A stretch of DNA of 64,000 nt from Shewanella baltica. GTDB lineage: Bacteria; Pseudomonadota; Gammaproteobacteria; Enterobacterales; Shewanellaceae. Both the position numbers and the translations under genes were made by a program. Below are positions 10,587 to 21,497 of the stretch, piece after piece (the first letter of the stretch is position 1; each line of letters opens with the position of its first letter). The notes under the pieces are model-generated. The model ran no database searches, was not told the DNA's origin, and worked only from the letters and a program-made list of their open reading frames with translations. The DNA lies in NCBI RefSeq assembly GCF_900456975.1, contig NZ_UGYM01000002.1, positions 4,340,001 to 4,404,000 of the forward strand. The letters run 5' to 3'.

Positions 10587-11192
10587 CTAACGGCGCCAGC
10601 CTTGGATTTGAGTTTCGTACTGACTGATTTGCGCAGCATGGGACAAGGTCAAGCCAATCGCATCTAAACCGTTTAGCAGCTTATGTCTCGCCGATTCTGC
10701 CAGCGTAAAACTAAACTCGGCGCCCGACGGTGAAATTACTTTGCAGCTTGTGAGATCAACCGTAATTTGTGCGCCTGCTTCTGCCGTCACTTCATCCATT
10801 AATTGGCGCACCTGCGCGTGAGTTAACGCCACAGGTAACAGGCCATTATTGATTGAGTTACCGTAAAAAATATCAGCAAAACTCGGCGCAATAATCGCAC
10901 GCAGACCAAAGTCTGCCAGCGCCCAAGGCGCATGTTCGCGGCTTGAACCACAACCAAAGTTTTCCTGCGCCAATAAAATCGACGCGCCTTTATAGCGGCT
11001 TTGATTCAATGAAAACTCTGGATTAGGCTGATCGCCCGCATCATCTAAATAACGCCAGTCGTGGAATAAGTGCACGCCAAAACCATCGCGCGTCACCTTA
11101 GACAAAAACTGTTTCGGAATGATCTGATCCGTATCGATATTGGTGCTGTCGATCATGACCGCAAGCCCGGTATGGGTCGTAAAAGGTTGCAT
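10587..11192 (-). CDS. leuD: LeuD, 3-isopropylmalate dehydratase small subunit
   Basis: Swivel-domain subunit (201 aa) of isopropylmalate isomerase, partner of LeuC, in leucine synthesis. The N-terminal [17 protein letters not shown] and the [16 protein letters not shown] motif are diagnostic. It lies 27 bp after leuC and ends the operon. Confidence 0.97.
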   Translation of the reverse strand: MQPFTTHTGLAVMIDSTNIDTDQIIPKQFLSKVTRDGFGVHLFHDWRYLDDAGDQPNPEFSLNQSRYKGASILLAQENFGCGSSREHAPWALADFGLRAIIAPSFADIFYGNSINNGLLPVALTHAQVRQLMDEVTAEAGAQITVDLTSCKVISPSGAEFSFTLAESARHKLLNGLDAIGLTLSHAAQISQYETQIQGWRR

Positions 11193-11219
11193 TAACTTCT
11201 CCTCTTGGGTTTACGGTAA

Positions 11220-12625
11220 TTAGTAAGGTTTACGAATATCGACAAAATGCCCCGCCACCGCAGCGGCTGCAGCCATTGCAGGACTCACCAAATGGGTACG
11301 ACTGCCGCGACCTTGGCGACCTTCGAAGTTACGATTACTGGTCGACGCGCAGCGATCGCCCGCTTCTAATCTGTCATCGTTCATCGCCAAACACATAGAG
11401 CAACCCGGTAAACGCCACTCAAATCCCGCTTCGATAAAGATTTTATCTAAGCCTTCGGCTTCGGCTTGTGCTTTCACTTGGCCAGAACCTGGAACGACAA
11501 TCGCGGTGACGCCACTCGCCACTTTACGACCTTTGGCATGCACAGCAGCGCTGCGTAAATCTTCAATCCGTGAGTTAGTACATGAACCGATAAACACCTT
11601 GTTGATACTGATGTCTGTCATCGGCGTACCCGCACTCAGGCCAATGTATTCTAAAGCCTTTTCCATACTAGCTCGGGTGCTTGGATTAGCTTCATGAATG
11701 GGATCTGGTACTTTGCCATCGATTGCCACTACTTGGCCTGGGTTAGTACCCCAAGTCAATTGCGGCGCAATATCGGCAGCATCTAACTCAACGACAGCAT
11801 CAAACACCGCGCCGTCATCGGTTTTAATGGCTTTCCAGTAAGCGACAGCCTCAGTCCAATCTTCGCCCTTTGGCGCAAACTCGCGGCCTGCTAAATACTC
11901 GAAAGTGGTTTGATCCGGCGCGACCATGCCCGCCTTCGCGCCCATCTCAATCGCCATGTTGCACACTGTCATGCGGCCTTCCATCGACAGGGCTTCGATC
12001 GCCTCCCCGCAGAACTCCACCACGTAACCCGTGCCACCATCCATGCCGATTTTACCAATAATAGCGAGGACGATATCTTTGGCGGTCACGCCATCGGTGA
12101 CATGACCACGCACTTCAATCTTCATGGTTTTAGCTTTTAACTGACGCAGCGTTTGCGTTGCTAACACGTGCTCAACTTCCGATGTGCCAATCCCAAACGC
12201 CAATGCGCCAAAGGCGCCGTGGGTGGCGGTATGGGAATCGCCACAGACAATCACAGTGCCAGGTAAGGTAATCCCTAACTCTGGGCCCATTACATGCACA
12301 ATCCCTTGATTAGGATGGTGAATATCATATAAACGCACGCCAAAATCTTTACAGTTTTGCGCTAAGGTTTCCACCTGAGTGCGCGCCATCGGACTTAGGG
12401 CATCTAAGCTGGCGCTGCGAGTAGAAGTATTATGATCCATAGTGGCAAAGGTTTTTTCCGGCGCGCGCAGCTTGCGGCCCGCGACCTTCAAACCGCTGAA
12501 TGCTTGAGGTGACGTCACTTCATGGACTAAATGTCTGTCGACATAAATGACCGGCGCTTCGCCCTCGGGAGAAGCAACGATATGTGCATCCCATACTTTT
12601 TGGTACAAGGTCTTTGCGTTCGTCA

Positions 12626-12626
<1 letters not shown>
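11220..12626 (-). CDS. leuC: LeuC, 3-isopropylmalate dehydratase large subunit
   Basis: Aconitase-family subunit of 468 aa carrying the 4Fe-4S cluster that interconverts 2- and 3-isopropylmalate. Cluster cysteines are in [10 protein letters not shown] and in [24 protein letters not shown] is also present. Its ATG overlaps the leuB stop by one base (TAATG), so the two are translationally coupled. Confidence 0.97.
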
Positions 12627-13783
<1,157 letters not shown>

Positions 13784-13790
13784 TTAGCGA

Positions 13791-15359
13791 CTAGACGCCG
13801 CCTAGCTCTCGATTCTTTTGCATGCTTTGTTTGTAATCGGCGACCTTGTCTGCGCGGCACGTTAAGTTCATCACATGCACTAAAGCACGCGCCGAAGCTT
13901 CAACGACATCGGTCGCTAAACCTACACCGTGGAAGTTTTGCTCGTGGTAAACGGCGGTAATGTCCACTTGACCTAAGGCATTTTGGCCTACGCCCTTAGC
14001 GCCTAACTTGTAGCTGATGATGTCGATACGACGATCAGTAGCACGGGCAATGGCGTTATAGGCGGCATCAACGGGACCATTACCGGTTGCGGCTTCGGTT
14101 TTAATTTCACCGCCCACTTCAATACGAACGGTAGCTGTGGCAACGCCTTCGGTAGAGTCAGACTGCACCACTAATTGCTGCAATTGATAGTGATTGTCTT
14201 CTTCAGCCTGTGCTTCCATAAAGGCTAAGGCTTCTAAATCATAATCAAATACTTGTCCCTTTTTATCTGCCAATTTTAGGAACTCTTCGTACAGCGCATC
14301 CATATTGTAATCGTGCTCGCTATAACCCATTTCCTCCATGCGATGCTTGATCACATGGCGACCAGAACGCGAGGTCATATTTAAGTTATTGCGATTCAAA
14401 CCTATGCTTTCTGGCGTCATGATTTCATAGGTATTTTGCGCTTTTAACATGCCATCCTGATGGATACCCGACGAATGGGTAAAGGCATTGGCACCGACAA
14501 TCGCCTTGTTCGCCTGCACTGGCATGTTGCATAACTGGCTGACTAAATTAGAAGTACGGTGGATTTCCTTGGCGTTAATGCCCGTTTCCAAACCCAACAT
14601 GCCCTTACGCGTCGCTAAAATCATAGCGATCTCTTCCAATGAACAGTTACCCGCACGCTCACCTATACCATTGATCGTACATTCGATTTGACGTGCACCG
14701 TGTTGCACTGCGGTTATAGAGTTCGCCACAGATAAACCTAAGTCATCGTGGCAATGCACTGAGATCACCGCTTGGTCGATGTTCGGCACGCGGTTAAACA
14801 GGGTTTGAATAATAGTGCCAAACTCGCTTGGCACTGTGTAACCGACCGTATCGGGAATGTTAATGGTACGCGCGCCAGCAAGAATGGCGGCCTCCACCAT
14901 ACGGCACAGATTATCAATTGGCGTGCGTCCCGCATCCTCACAGGAAAACTCCACATCGTCGGTGAAGCGACGGGCGTATTTCACTGCACTGACCGCCATC
15001 TCTAACACTTGATCAAACGAGCGCTTCAACTTGCTTTCCACATGAATCGTCGATGTCGAGATAAACGTATGGATACGGAATTGATCTGCAACAGACAAGG
15101 CCTGCGCCGCAGCATCGATGTCCTTTTCAAGTGCGCGGGATAACGCACAAACGCGGCTATTTTTGATGGTGCGCGCTATGGTTTGCACTGACTCAAAATC
15201 ACCGGGTGATGAGACTGGAAAACCCACTTCCATTACATCAACACCTAGACGTTCCAGCGCCATGGCGATCTGTAACTTTTCTTTGACCGAAAGGCTTGCG
15301 GCTAACGCCTGCTCACCATCACGTAAGGTCGTATCAAATATAATTACTCTGTTAGACAT
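13791..15359 (-). CDS. leuA: LeuA, 2-isopropylmalate synthase
   Basis: First committed enzyme of leucine synthesis, condensing acetyl-CoA with 2-oxoisovalerate. The TIM-barrel domain opens with [11 protein letters not shown] and carries [28 protein letters not shown] follows. The C-terminal regulatory domain (about residues 390-520) mediates leucine feedback. I chose the ATG at 15359-15357 (522 aa) over an upstream in-frame ATG at 15389, because GGAG lies about 8 bases before it and [17 protein letters not shown] matches family starts. First structural gene behind a leader peptide and attenuator. Confidence 0.96.
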   Translation of the reverse strand: MSNRVIIFDTTLRDGEQALAASLSVKEKLQIAMALERLGVDVMEVGFPVSSPGDFESVQTIARTIKNSRVCALSRALEKDIDAAAQALSVADQFRIHTFISTSTIHVESKLKRSFDQVLEMAVSAVKYARRFTDDVEFSCEDAGRTPIDNLCRMVEAAILAGARTINIPDTVGYTVPSEFGTIIQTLFNRVPNIDQAVISVHCHDDLGLSVANSITAVQHGARQIECTINGIGERAGNCSLEEIAMILATRKGMLGLETGINAKEIHRTSNLVSQLCNMPVQANKAIVGANAFTHSSGIHQDGMLKAQNTYEIMTPESIGLNRNNLNMTSRSGRHVIKHRMEEMGYSEHDYNMDALYEEFLKLADKKGQVFDYDLEALAFMEAQAEEDNHYQLQQLVVQSDSTEGVATATVRIEVGGEIKTEAATGNGPVDAAYNAIARATDRRIDIISYKLGAKGVGQNALGQVDITAVYHEQNFHGVGLATDVVEASARALVHVMNLTCRADKVADYKQSMQKNRELGGV

Positions 15360-15416
15360 CTCGCTTCTCCATGGAACGTCACCGTTCATTATTTAACTTT
15401 TGCCGTATTCAGATAC

Positions 15417-15445
15417 AAAAAACCCCGCAACATTTGTGCGGGGTT
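15417..15445 (-). terminator. leu operon attenuator terminator
   Basis: On the minus strand the stem AACCCCGCA / TGCGGGGTT with an eight- to eleven-base loop is followed by T6. It lies between the leucine-rich leader peptide and leuA, where a terminator is only useful as an attenuator. Confidence 0.85.
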
Positions 15446-15480
15446 TGTGAATGCTTTGCCTATTTATCGAGCGTGCAACA

Positions 15481-15549
15481 CTAAGACCTCCGCGTATAAA
15501 CCGCGAGGAGAGAGAGTAGGAGGTCGAGTTTGCTACTAATTATATTCAT
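15481..15549 (-). CDS. leuL: LeuL, leucine operon leader peptide (22 aa)
   Basis: A 23-codon frame, ATG at 15549-15547 and TAG at 15483-15481, encodes a peptide whose core is KLDLLLSLLAVY. It has six leucines in eight consecutive codons (LDLLLSLL), using CTC and CTA. Ribosome stalling here during leucine shortage would favour an antiterminator over the terminator at 15417-15445. Identity rests on this leucine run, on position just upstream of leuA, and on the nearby promoter and hairpins; the peptide is not similar in sequence to E. coli LeuL apart from the leucines. Confidence 0.88.
   Translation of the reverse strand: MNIISSKLDLLLSLLAVYTRRS
15485..15525 (-). promoter_or_regulatory. Leader pause/antiterminator stem overlapping leuL
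   Basis: GACCTCC (15525-15519, within the leucine codons) can pair with GGAGGTC (15491-15485), and an inner CGCGG / CCGCG pairing is also possible. This is the 1:2-type hairpin expected of an amino-acid attenuator. Confidence 0.65.
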
Positions 15550-15593
15550 TTTATTTAAATATTTATTCTGTTCAAATAATCTGGGACGGTTAA

Positions 15594-15622
15594 TATTTAA
15601 CTTGCCTAGCCGAGAGTGTCAA
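15594..15622 (-). promoter_or_regulatory. leu operon promoter
   Basis: On the minus strand TTGACA (15622-15617) and TAAATA (15599-15594) are 17 bases apart, about 45 bases upstream of the leuL ATG. Confidence 0.75.
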
Positions 15623-15866
15623 CCCTAATTTTTTCATGTTCCACTCATTCGACCTCTCTTAAGGCCAATAACTATGAGTTTTATCCCCAAATAAGTGATC
15701 GATTCCACAGAATTAACTCGCTGTTTGGATTCAGAAAGCACTGGGATGTGTTAACTTATTCCCCTTAGAAAATAATAGTTTTTTATGCAAAAAACGATTA
15801 AGAAAAGTTATAATCTCGCCTTAGTGATTACGGATATTAGAGCTTACGCATTTTATGGAGCACAAA

Positions 15867-17648
15867 ATGGATTTTCGCGTCTTGGTACTGAGCCTGTTGT
15901 TATGGCTGATCCCCTTTGGGGCGAGTGCTATAGACCAGTTAGATGAGCTCACAGAACTCGTCTACCAATATCCCAGTAAAGCCCTGACTCAAATCACTGC
16001 CTTAGAAAAACAATTTACAACCAGTGCCACTTCTGACATTAATCGACTCAGATTGAGTGTATTGAAATGCCAAAATCTGCTGCAACTGGGTGAGAACGAA
16101 GCTGCGATCAACGTGGCTCAGCTAGGCGAGGCCAATGCTAAGCAGCTTAAGCTCGATCAAGTTCGCCCCTACTTTTTGATTTGCCAAGCCGACGCCAATC
16201 TCAACTACAACAATATTCAGAATGCGCTGCCCTTGCTGGATTCAGCCATTACCTTAGCGCGACGCTATCAACAACCCCAAGCCTTAGTCGATGCCTTGCG
16301 TTTACGTGGTCAGCTCGATACCGACACAGATAACTTTTCCTCTGCCATCGAAGATTTACGTCTGGCCATCGATATTTATCCAGACATTCATACTCAGACC
16401 CAGAATTGGGTTTGGCCACCACAGGCTTATATTTATGCGGCCATGGGTAATTTACTCTACGCAACCCATGATTTCCCTCAGGCCATGTATTACACCAACT
16501 TAGGAATACAGAGCTCAGATGCCAAGGGCAAAGTGTTACATATCATTCTACGAAATGCGGCCAGAATAGCGCTCGATAATCAAGAATTCGATTACAGTGA
16601 TAAACTCGAAAAACAAGCAAAGGCACTACTACCTGAACTCGGTTCGCCACTTGAGCTTGCCTACAGCTATGCCATTTTGGCATCGATCGCGCTCGATAAA
16701 GGCCGCATCGACACAGCCGAAGAATACCTTTCTATCGCCATCAATACCTTCAAGAAGCACAATCAGCAATTGGCTATGATGCGCTCGACCCGTCTGCTGG
16801 CACAAATACGCTTTGCCCAACATCAAGACGATGCCGCATTAATCCTAATGAATCACGCCATTGAACAAGCTGAAAATCTAAAGCAGTATTCTGATCTCAA
16901 AGGATTTTACGGGATCATGAGCGATCACTACTTAGTGCAAGGAGATTTTAAGCAGGCCTATTCTTTCTTACTCAAACGCTATCGAGCTGCCGAACTCGCC
17001 AATCAAGGGATGAACACTGCACGGATATTGCAATTTAAAGCCCGCCTGAATCAACAAGATTTGCAACAGGATCAGAATAGTCCTGCGCCAGAAAAGGCAT
17101 CGATCCTCCAAGAGTTAAATCTAGATTGGGCCTATAGCACTTTGTTCTTAATTGCGATGACGTTACTCGGCGGGGCTATTTGGTATTTGATTGATAAGCA
17201 AAATAATCGCGTGCCCCGTATCGAAGGCGAGGAGCCTGCGGAAACTCTGCTCCAACAAGTCACATCGGCCTTAAACATTGCCAAACAAGGTAATTATCCG
17301 CTGTCTTTATTACTTTTTAATGCGAGTCAAATACGGCAAGTTGACTTGCCGCCTCTGCAAGATGAGCTACAGCACAGACTGCGAGAGCAAGATAAGTTGA
17401 TCCGATATTCGATGGATGAAATTGTGATTATTCTACCGCACACCTCTGCAGCTGGTGCTAAGAAAGTAGTCAATCAATTAGTGGCCTGTATTCAACCTTG
17501 GCAGGGGTCAAGCAAGGTCAATATTGGTATCGCGGCAATGCAGCAGTTTGATACGTTAGAGTCTTTAATTAAGCGCGCCAGTATCAATCAATTAGGCAAG
17601 GTTAAAATCAGTGAGAATAATCCAAACCATTATTCTCCCGCTAAATAA
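15867..17648 (+). CDS. TPR protein with membrane anchor and degenerate GGDEF domain
   Basis: About 593 aa. A signal peptide (VLVLSLLLWLIPFGASA) is followed by a periplasmic region of tetratricopeptide-like helical repeats to about residue 390, one membrane segment near 424-444 and a cytoplasmic C-terminal domain with the fold pattern of a diguanylate cyclase. The catalytic GGDEF loop reads YSMDE (RYSMDEIVIILP, near 513-524), so cyclic-di-GMP synthesis is very unlikely; a binding or scaffold role is possible. I start at 15867 because GGAG is 7 bases upstream. The 3' end overlaps convergent recQ by 19 bp. Confidence 0.82.
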   Translation: MDFRVLVLSLLLWLIPFGASAIDQLDELTELVYQYPSKALTQITALEKQFTTSATSDINRLRLSVLKCQNLLQLGENEAAINVAQLGEANAKQLKLDQVRPYFLICQADANLNYNNIQNALPLLDSAITLARRYQQPQALVDALRLRGQLDTDTDNFSSAIEDLRLAIDIYPDIHTQTQNWVWPPQAYIYAAMGNLLYATHDFPQAMYYTNLGIQSSDAKGKVLHIILRNAARIALDNQEFDYSDKLEKQAKALLPELGSPLELAYSYAILASIALDKGRIDTAEEYLSIAINTFKKHNQQLAMMRSTRLLAQIRFAQHQDDAALILMNHAIEQAENLKQYSDLKGFYGIMSDHYLVQGDFKQAYSFLLKRYRAAELANQGMNTARILQFKARLNQQDLQQDQNSPAPEKASILQELNLDWAYSTLFLIAMTLLGGAIWYLIDKQNNRVPRIEGEEPAETLLQQVTSALNIAKQGNYPLSLLLFNASQIRQVDLPPLQDELQHRLREQDKLIRYSMDEIVIILPHTSAAGAKKVVNQLVACIQPWQGSSKVNIGIAAMQQFDTLESLIKRASINQLGKVKISENNPNHYSPAK

Positions 17649-19453
17649 GCCGCGATCTCATCGAGAAAAGCGTCGCCGAAACGACTCAGTTTACGCTCGC
17701 CCACTCCGTTAACGGCGAGCATTTCCCCTGCACTGGTCGGCATCATGGCCGCCATTTCCGCCAGCGTCGCATCGTTAAACACTAAATACGGCGGCACATC
17801 TTGCTGCTCAGCTATGGTTCTTCGCAGTAACTTGAGTCGCGCGAACAGCTTACGGTCGTAGTTCAGCGGCGCCTTAGACTGGCTCACCTTACGTTTTGCG
17901 GTCGTTAACTGAATACGCGGTTCCGCGAGCATTAACGCCACCTCACCTTTGAGTACAGGTCGTGCCGATGGGTTTAAGGTTATAGATGAACCTCGCGTCA
18001 CATCTTGACTCGCCAGTCCCAAATGGATTAACTGACGGATCACGCTCAACCAATACTCATGACTCTTATCTTTGCCAATTCCCCAAGTCGTAAGTTTATC
18101 ATGGCCTCGGTCAACAATCGGGGCGCCTTTCGAGCCGCGCAACACTTCAATTAAGTGATTAATACCAAAACGCTGGCCTAAACGGAAAATACATGACAAC
18201 ACCTTTTGCGCATCTTCGGTGCCGTTATAACGCTTGGGTGGATCGAGGCAAATATCGCAGTTACCACAGGGCTCTAGTGCGCTCTCATCAAAGTAATGCA
18301 ATAGCACTTGGCGACGGCAGGTTTGCGCCTCAGCAAACGCCGCCATGGTATTAAGTTTATGAAATTCGACTTGCTGCTGCGGCCCGGGCTCAGACTGTTC
18401 AATCAAATGTCGCACCCGGCCAATATCGGCAGGATCAAACAACATAAAGGCCTCGGCATCAAGGCCATCACGGCCCGCTCGGCCCGTTTCCTGATAATAG
18501 GCTTCGATACTTTTAGGAATATCGTAATGCACCACAAAGCGCACATTCGACTTGTTGATCCCCATACCGAAAGCCACAGTGGCGACCACGATATCGATTT
18601 GATCCTTAAGGAAACTGTCCTGCACTGCGCCACGATCTTCCTGCGTCATTCCCGCATGATAGGCCTTAGCATTAAAACCTTGCAGACATAAACGATCGGC
18701 TACTTCGTCGACACGGCGACGACTACTACAGTAAATAATCCCGTTGGTGCCATTTTGCTGGGTTAAAAAATGCCGTAACTGATTCGCAGCATTGAGCTTT
18801 TCCGCCACTGTGTAGCGAATATTAGGCCTGTCGAAACTCGAGAGTAAACGGAACGGGTCAATCCCAAGTCGCTCGCAAATACTCTGCCGTGTCGCCTGAT
18901 CCGCCGTTGCCGTCAGCGCCATCATAGGCACATAGGGAAAGAGTTGTTTTAGCTGGCCAAGCGCCGCATATTCAGGGCGAAAATCATGACCCCATTGACT
19001 AATACAGTGCGCCTCGTCGATGGCAAACATCGCTAGCTGCAACGACTGCATTCGCTCAATAAAATCTGCGCTTAATAAGCGCTCTGGTGACACATAAAGC
19101 AGTTTTAACTCACCGTGGCGCAGCTGCCTTAATACTTCGGCGCTCTGCTCTCGCGGCAATGAAGAATTGAGATAAGCCGCTGCAACACCGGTTTGCAACA
19201 AGCTATCGACTTGATCTTTCATCAAAGAAATCAATGGAGATACAACAATCGTAATGCCATCCATCAGCAACGCGGGGAGTTGATAGCAAAGACTCTTACC
19301 GCCGCCCGTTGGCATGATCACTAAGCAATCTTGCCCGCCGCAGACACGTTCTATCACCTCCCGCTGACCGTCCCTAAAGTCACGGTAACCAAATACCTGT
19401 GCGAGGCGTTGCGAGAGCGGATCATCATGCGTGTCGAGTACGAGCTTTTCCAT
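17630..19453 (-). CDS. recQ: RecQ, ATP-dependent 3'-5' DNA helicase
   Basis: Superfamily 2 helicase of 607 aa for recombination and replication-fork repair. Walker A is in MPTGGGKSLCYQLP near residue 50, Walker B is AIDEAHCISQWGHDFRPEY, and motif VI is YYQETGRAGRDG. A zinc-binding RQC domain follows (cysteines in CRRQ and CGNCDICL), then a winged helix and a C-terminal HRDC domain (LFARLKLLRRTIAEQQDVPP). Length equals that of E. coli RecQ. Its end overlaps the convergent TPR gene. Confidence 0.97.
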   Translation of the reverse strand: MEKLVLDTHDDPLSQRLAQVFGYRDFRDGQREVIERVCGGQDCLVIMPTGGGKSLCYQLPALLMDGITIVVSPLISLMKDQVDSLLQTGVAAAYLNSSLPREQSAEVLRQLRHGELKLLYVSPERLLSADFIERMQSLQLAMFAIDEAHCISQWGHDFRPEYAALGQLKQLFPYVPMMALTATADQATRQSICERLGIDPFRLLSSFDRPNIRYTVAEKLNAANQLRHFLTQQNGTNGIIYCSSRRRVDEVADRLCLQGFNAKAYHAGMTQEDRGAVQDSFLKDQIDIVVATVAFGMGINKSNVRFVVHYDIPKSIEAYYQETGRAGRDGLDAEAFMLFDPADIGRVRHLIEQSEPGPQQQVEFHKLNTMAAFAEAQTCRRQVLLHYFDESALEPCGNCDICLDPPKRYNGTEDAQKVLSCIFRLGQRFGINHLIEVLRGSKGAPIVDRGHDKLTTWGIGKDKSHEYWLSVIRQLIHLGLASQDVTRGSSITLNPSARPVLKGEVALMLAEPRIQLTTAKRKVSQSKAPLNYDRKLFARLKLLRRTIAEQQDVPPYLVFNDATLAEMAAMMPTSAGEMLAVNGVGERKLSRFGDAFLDEIAAYLAGE

Positions 19454-19487
19454 GGATCTTCTATGTCAAAAGTGAGGGGGCCTATTC

Positions 19488-19688
19488 TATACCCAAACTA
19501 GCTCAAAATGCAGGATTCAGCGGTAATTTAAAGTACTTTAGACGAGGCCATTCATCGCGATTGTAGCTATTTTAACCCCTAGTGGACTAAGCCAAAAATA
19601 ACGAACGCGGGGTAAAGTACTTTAAAACCCGCCGAGACGGAGCGCCTAGGGCACTCTGAAACTCACAGGTTGCGCTAACTTGTGTATA
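19488..19688 (+). repeat. Dispersed repeat, copy A (about 200 bp, nonautonomous)
   Basis: Shares blocks with copies at 32340-32553 and 43348-43675: the left end TATACCCAAA, ATTCAGCGG, CTAGTGGACTAAG and GACGGAGCGCC. The internal pair TAAAGTACTTTA...TAAAGTACTTTA is the counterpart of the inverted TAACGCACTTTA/TAAAGTGCGTTA of the other copies. The right end is degenerate (TTGTGTATA). It is more diverged than B and C and lies between divergent recQ and yigI. No coding capacity; resembles a MITE or REP-like element. Confidence 0.75.
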
Positions 19689-19893
19689 GAGGCCTAAACC
19701 GCTTCTGTCTTGCGTCAATATGAGATCATCCGTCTAGGTTATTTCGTTACAGTACCTTCATTTCAGCGACAGAGTTGCATTCGCGGTGAGCTTCACTGTA
19801 GATTAATTGCTCTAAGCCGCACTTGGTTCATCTCAGTGTTGATAACAAATCCAATTACGCCTAATGCAGTCACTCAGTGACAAGGACCCAATA

Positions 19894-20358
19894 ATGACCA
19901 GCCCAATCCAAGCCGAAGCTTTGAGAAGAGTCGCAGCAGTATTTGATCAACATGTCCCTTTCCATAATCTACTCGGACTCGATATCAAGCGTTATGACAT
20001 TGATGGCGTTGAAGTCGTGATCAACATGAAGCCTGAGCTAATTGGCAATATCCACCAGCAAATCCTCCACGGCGGTGTGACAGCAACGGTACTCGATGTG
20101 GTTGGCGGACTCACCGCCTTTGCAGGACTGGTTGCCAGTCGTGATGATTGGACGGTCGAAGAGCTGCAGCAACGCCTGCAAACCCTAGGCACTATCGACA
20201 TGCGCGTCGATTATCTGCGGCCGGGGCGCGGCCTCACCTTTACCGGGACGGGCAGCGTGATCCGTGCGGGCAATCGGGTGTCTGTGTGCCGCATGGAATT
20301 GCATAATGAGCAAGGCACACATATCGCTTTTGGGACAGGCACTTATATGGTGGGCTAG
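19894..20358 (+). CDS. yigI: YigI-like hotdog-fold thioesterase
   Basis: PaaI/YigI-type acyl-CoA thioesterase of 154 aa. The hotdog signature HQQILHGGVTATVLDVVGG is at about residues 49-67 and the end has GTGTYMVG. Start ATG 19894 is preferred over an upstream in-frame ATG at 19864 because AAGGA lies just before it. In E. coli the order is rarD-yigI-pldA-recQ; here yigI and rarD also sit beside recQ, supporting the name. Substrate unknown. Confidence 0.82.
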   Translation: MTSPIQAEALRRVAAVFDQHVPFHNLLGLDIKRYDIDGVEVVINMKPELIGNIHQQILHGGVTATVLDVVGGLTAFAGLVASRDDWTVEELQQRLQTLGTIDMRVDYLRPGRGLTFTGTGSVIRAGNRVSVCRMELHNEQGTHIAFGTGTYMVG

Positions 20359-20559
20359 CCGCTTCACCGCAGAACACTCATTTACCGTCTTAAAGTTCAA
20401 AGCCAGTAAACATCTTGATTAGTAAGATGTTTACTGGCGTTGATCGGCCATTCAATCTCTTATCGAGATATTCTGTAACCAAAAGAACGCGGCGATGCCC
20501 TTGAGTCAGCGGTCAGACACACCTACAATCGCCGTCTTGTTGTCCTTCGAAGATGTCTC

Positions 20560-21444
20560 ATGCAAGATCTTGAATACCGCAAAGGGATCCTACTCGCCGT
20601 CAGTGCTTACTGCATGTGGGGTTTTGCGCCTTTATATTTCAAATTACTCAATCATGTCTCCGCCACCGAAATTTTGCTCCATCGGGTGATTTGGTCATTC
20701 GTGTTTATGCTGATCATCATGCAGTTTATCGGCGGGTTCTCACGCTTACGCTTACTGTTTAAACAACCTAAACAGCTGATGGTTCTCACCATTACTTCCA
20801 TACTGATCGCGGGAAACTGGCTGCTATTTATCTGGGCGGTGAATAACGATCACATGCTCGATGCCAGCCTAGGTTACTTTATTAACCCTCTGCTCAACGT
20901 CTTGCTTGGTATGTTATTTCTAGGCGAAAGGTTACGTAAGCTGCAATGGTTTGCGGTCGCACTCGCCAGTGCTGGTGTGTTGATCCAATTAATCTCTTTT
21001 GGCTCTATTCCAATTGTCTCACTGGCACTCGCGGGCACCTTTGGTTTCTATGCGCTGCTGCGAAAAAAGGTCAATGTGGATGCTAAGGCTGGCTTATTGG
21101 TCGAAACCGCAGTGTTATTACCAGTCGCGCTAATTTACCTGGTCGCGACCTTAGACACAGCGACAGCAAGCATGCTGACAAACGATTGGCAACTGAATCT
21201 GATGTTAATGGCAGCGGGAATAGTGACCACGATTCCTTTACTCTGTTTTGCAGGGGCGGCGGTACGGATTCCATTGTCTATGCTTGGATTTTTCCAATAT
21301 ATCGGCCCAAGTATTATGTTCATCCTAGCAGTGAGTCTGTTTAATGAGCCCTTCGATGCAGAAAAAGGCGTGACCTTCGGCTTTATCTGGAGCGCGCTGC
21401 TCGTTTTTACCTTAGATATGGCCTATAAACGCAAAGCGGCGTGA
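20560..21444 (+). CDS. rarD: RarD, EamA-family (DMT) transporter
   Basis: Inner membrane protein of 294 aa with about ten membrane segments in two EamA repeats. The N-terminal GILLAVSAYCMWGFAPLYFKLL is characteristic of RarD. The E. coli homologue was linked to chloramphenicol resistance, but the physiological substrate is not established. Synteny with yigI and recQ supports orthology. Confidence 0.9.
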   Translation: MQDLEYRKGILLAVSAYCMWGFAPLYFKLLNHVSATEILLHRVIWSFVFMLIIMQFIGGFSRLRLLFKQPKQLMVLTITSILIAGNWLLFIWAVNNDHMLDASLGYFINPLLNVLLGMLFLGERLRKLQWFAVALASAGVLIQLISFGSIPIVSLALAGTFGFYALLRKKVNVDAKAGLLVETAVLLPVALIYLVATLDTATASMLTNDWQLNLMLMAAGIVTTIPLLCFAGAAVRIPLSMLGFFQYIGPSIMFILAVSLFNEPFDAEKGVTFGFIWSALLVFTLDMAYKRKAA

Positions 21445-21497
21445 TCATTATCACGCCGATACACAGTTACAGAAGTGATGATGACTTCTGTAACTGT
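21437..21497. terminator. Two adjacent perfect hairpins between convergent genes
   Basis: First: CGGCGTGAT / ATCACGCCG, 9-bp stem, loop CATT, overlapping the end of rarD. Second: ACAGTTACAGAAGT / ACTTCTGTAACTGT, 14-bp stem, seven-base loop, overlapping the last codons of the opposite gene. Neither has a long T-run, so they may act as mRNA 3' stabilisers or as weak bidirectional terminators. Confidence 0.6.

Noticed and set aside
15855..15866. Start of the TPR/GGDEF-like gene at the first ATG (15855)
   Set aside because: The only good Shine-Dalgarno sequence (GGAG) lies inside those codons and is correctly spaced for the ATG at 15867.
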